The position numbers and the translations under genes are program-made. The notes beneath the pieces were generated by a model. The model had not been told where the DNA came from, ran no database searches, and was given only the letters and a program-made list of their open reading frames with translations. This document shows, piece after piece, positions 6,080-7,051 of a DNA stretch of 7,051 nt. Positions within the stretch are counted from its first letter, which is position 1, and each line of letters starts with the position of its first letter. Source of the DNA: an uncultured Collinsella sp. (GTDB lineage: Bacteria; Actinomycetota; Coriobacteriia; Coriobacteriales; Coriobacteriaceae); the NCBI GenBank assembly GCA_902494625.1, contig CABUUB010000088.1:1-7051 (forward strand). Direction: 5' to 3'.

Positions 6080-6107
6080 GCGCCCGGACGCCAAAACGTC
6101 CGAGCGC
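6080..6107 (-). terminator. GC-rich hairpin after the STAS gene, probable weak terminator
   Basis: On the minus strand GCGCTCGGACG pairs with CGTCCGGGCGC around the loop TTTTGG. This gives 11 pairs, one of them a U-G wobble that exists only in minus-strand RNA (it is a C-A mismatch on the other strand). The stem is followed by TATACTT rather than a clean T run, so termination may be partial. It lies 43 bases after the STAS stop codon. Confidence 0.5.
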
Positions 6108-6150
6108 ATCACAAACATATGCCAAACGGCACGCCCTTTTGGGGCAGGAA

Positions 6151-6465
6151 TTATGCCGCCGTGATCGAGATCTCCTGGTCGACGCCCAGCAGCTGAACCA
6201 CGCGCATCACCGGGGGCTGCACGTTAACGCAGCTAAAGCGCTTACCGTGGTCGACCGCGTGGTGTGCGGCGCCCACGAGCACGCCAATGCCCGTCGAATC
6301 AATGTAGCTCACCTGGGCAAAATCGAGCTCAACGGCCTCAGTGGGCTGCTCGAGCGCCAGGCCGATGGCATTGCGCAGGCTATCGGCGTTAGAGATATCG
6401 ATCTCGCCGGTTACCTTAATGGTGTAGAGCTCTGGCGTGGGGTTGGTGGAAATACCCAAATCCAT
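6151..6465 (-). CDS. STAS-domain anti-anti-sigma factor-like protein
   Basis: A single-domain protein of 104 residues with the SpoIIAA/RsbV fold signature. Residues 11-23 (PELYTIKVTGEID) give the first strands. The key loop SYIDSTGIGVLVGA (53-66) contains Asp56-Ser57-Thr58-Gly59, with Ser57 the predicted site of phosphorylation by a partner serine kinase/anti-sigma factor. The unphosphorylated form of such proteins binds the anti-sigma factor and frees the sigma factor. Residues 84-100 form the usual C-terminal helix region. The ATG has AAAGGAG seven bases upstream. No RsbW/SpoIIAB-type kinase or sigma factor is visible on either side, so the partner must lie elsewhere. It follows the aminotransferase gene by 51 bp and may share its transcript. 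Family assignment is secure; the particular regulatory pathway is unknown. Confidence 0.93.
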   Translation of the reverse strand: MDLGISTNPTPELYTIKVTGEIDISNADSLRNAIGLALEQPTEAVELDFAQVSYIDSTGIGVLVGAAHHAVDHGKRFSCVNVQPPVMRVVQLLGVDQEISITAA

Positions 6466-6472
6466 GTATATG

Positions 6473-6479
6473 CTCCTTT
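6473..6479 (-). promoter_or_regulatory. Ribosome binding site of the STAS gene
   Basis: AAAGGAG on the minus strand is seven bases before the ATG at 6463-6465 and confirms that start. Confidence 0.75.
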
Positions 6480-6516
6480 ACGTATCGAAGGTGCGGATAG
6501 TACGGGAAGCCGCGCG

Positions 6517-7051
6517 TTAGGCGCGCTCGGCACGCGCAAGCTCGGCAGCGACGAGCTTAACGGCCAGCACCAGCACATCGAGCGCGGCCTCCAGGTCCTC
6601 GACCGTGGGATAGCTCGGCGCAATGCGGATGTTGGTGTCGCGCGGGTCCTTGCCATAGGGCCAGGTAGCACCGGCCGGCGTGAGCTTGACGCCCAGGTCG
6701 GCGCAAAGCGCGGCGACCTTCTGGGCCGAGCCCTCGGGACCATCGAAGCTTACAAAGTAGCCGCCGCGGGGGTGCGTCCAGGTGGCGCAGCCCGTGTCGC
6801 CCAAGCCCTCGGTGAGCTTGCGCTCGACGGCCTCAAACCGCGGACGCAGGAACTCGGCATGCTTTTTCATGTGCTCCTTGACCGCCTCGATGGTGGGAAG
6901 GAAGCGCACGTGACGCAGCTGGTTGAGCTTGTCGGCGCTGATGAGGCCGGCCTTCAGGCGCTTTGAGAACTCGGCGATGACCGCGGGGCTCGCACCGATA
7001 AAGCCGATACCGGCGCCCGGGAAGGTGATCTTGGACGTCGAGGCAAAGGCC
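6517..7051 (-). CDS. Aspartate-type aminotransferase (class I, subgroup Ic-like), 5' part outside window
   Basis: A PLP-dependent aminotransferase, with the C-terminal 178 residues visible. The frame runs open to the right edge, beyond a GTG at 6909 that is only an internal Val codon. The visible part begins AFASTSKITFPGAGIGF. The Lys in STSK (bases 7030-7032) is the predicted PLP Schiff-base lysine. NQLRHVRFL, THPRGGYFVSFD, LTPAGATWPYGKDP and NIRIAPSYPT follow; the Arg in NIRIAPSYP is the expected substrate-carboxylate ligand. This set matches the actinobacterial aspartate aminotransferase subgroup Ic (the Corynebacterium AspT type, Pfam PF12897 as I recall it) rather than classical AspC. 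It would swap an amino group between an amino acid such as aspartate and 2-oxoglutarate in the cytoplasm. Substrate choice cannot be read from the fragment. The TAA stop is 51 bp before the STAS gene. Confidence 0.9.
   Translation of the reverse strand, partial: AFASTSKITFPGAGIGFIGASPAVIAEFSKRLKAGLISADKLNQLRHVRFLPTIEAVKEHMKKHAEFLRPRFEAVERKLTEGLGDTGCATWTHPRGGYFVSFDGPEGSAQKVAALCADLGVKLTPAGATWPYGKDPRDTNIRIAPSYPTVEDLEAALDVLVLAVKLVAAELARAERA

Noticed and set aside
6117..6150. Short stems TGCC/GGCA and GCCC/GGGC just after the STAS stop codon
   Set aside because: Only four pairs each and no good T run; the hairpin at 6080-6107 is a much better candidate.
6019..6966. A 315-codon plus-strand frame opposite the STAS and aminotransferase genes
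   Set aside because: It crosses two real genes and an intergenic spacer with no coding signature of its own.

Overview
The window looks like chromosomal DNA from a high-GC anaerobic actinobacterium. My best guess is a gut member of the Coriobacteriia such as Collinsella. The clues are strong G/C bias at third codon positions, a type Ic aspartate-aminotransferase-like enzyme, a small Tat system, a lysine-tailed topoisomerase and nickel-hydrogenase maturation genes. The genus is inferred from gene content and style, not from a database match.

Layout: the left end (1-732, + strand) is the 3' part of one gene for a membrane-anchored, aspartate-rich protein of unknown function. It converges on everything else. 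A perfect 15-bp stem with T runs on both sides (789-826) serves as a bidirectional terminator. From there to the right end all genes lie on the minus strand. In transcription order (right to left) they are: the C-terminal part of a type Ic aminotransferase (7051-6517), an orphan STAS anti-anti-sigma-like protein (6465-6151), a 152-bp spacer with two clear hairpins (5999-6150), tatA/B (5998-5399), tatC (5399-4605), hypA (4598-4242), hypB (4186-3503) and a type IA DNA topoisomerase (3448-854).

The tatA/B-tatC-hypA-hypB genes are packed like one operon. tatA/B and tatC share one base (TAATG). The hypA Shine-Dalgarno is built from the last two codons of tatC. hypA and hypB are 55 bp apart, and the topoisomerase starts 54 bp after hypB with no clear terminator between them. 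Functionally, HypA and HypB insert nickel into [NiFe]-hydrogenases, and Tat exports folded, cofactor-loaded proteins, so the pairing makes sense. The topoisomerase may simply be a passenger at the end of the transcript.

The most notable single protein is the topoisomerase. Its core resembles archaeal topoisomerase I rather than bacterial TopA. It carries a tandemly duplicated pair of zinc ribbons and ends in a histone-H1-like Lys/Ala/Thr tail. I saw no mobile element, CRISPR array, tRNA or rRNA, and no clear sign of a new multi-gene system. No stretch longer than 300 bases lacks a gene.
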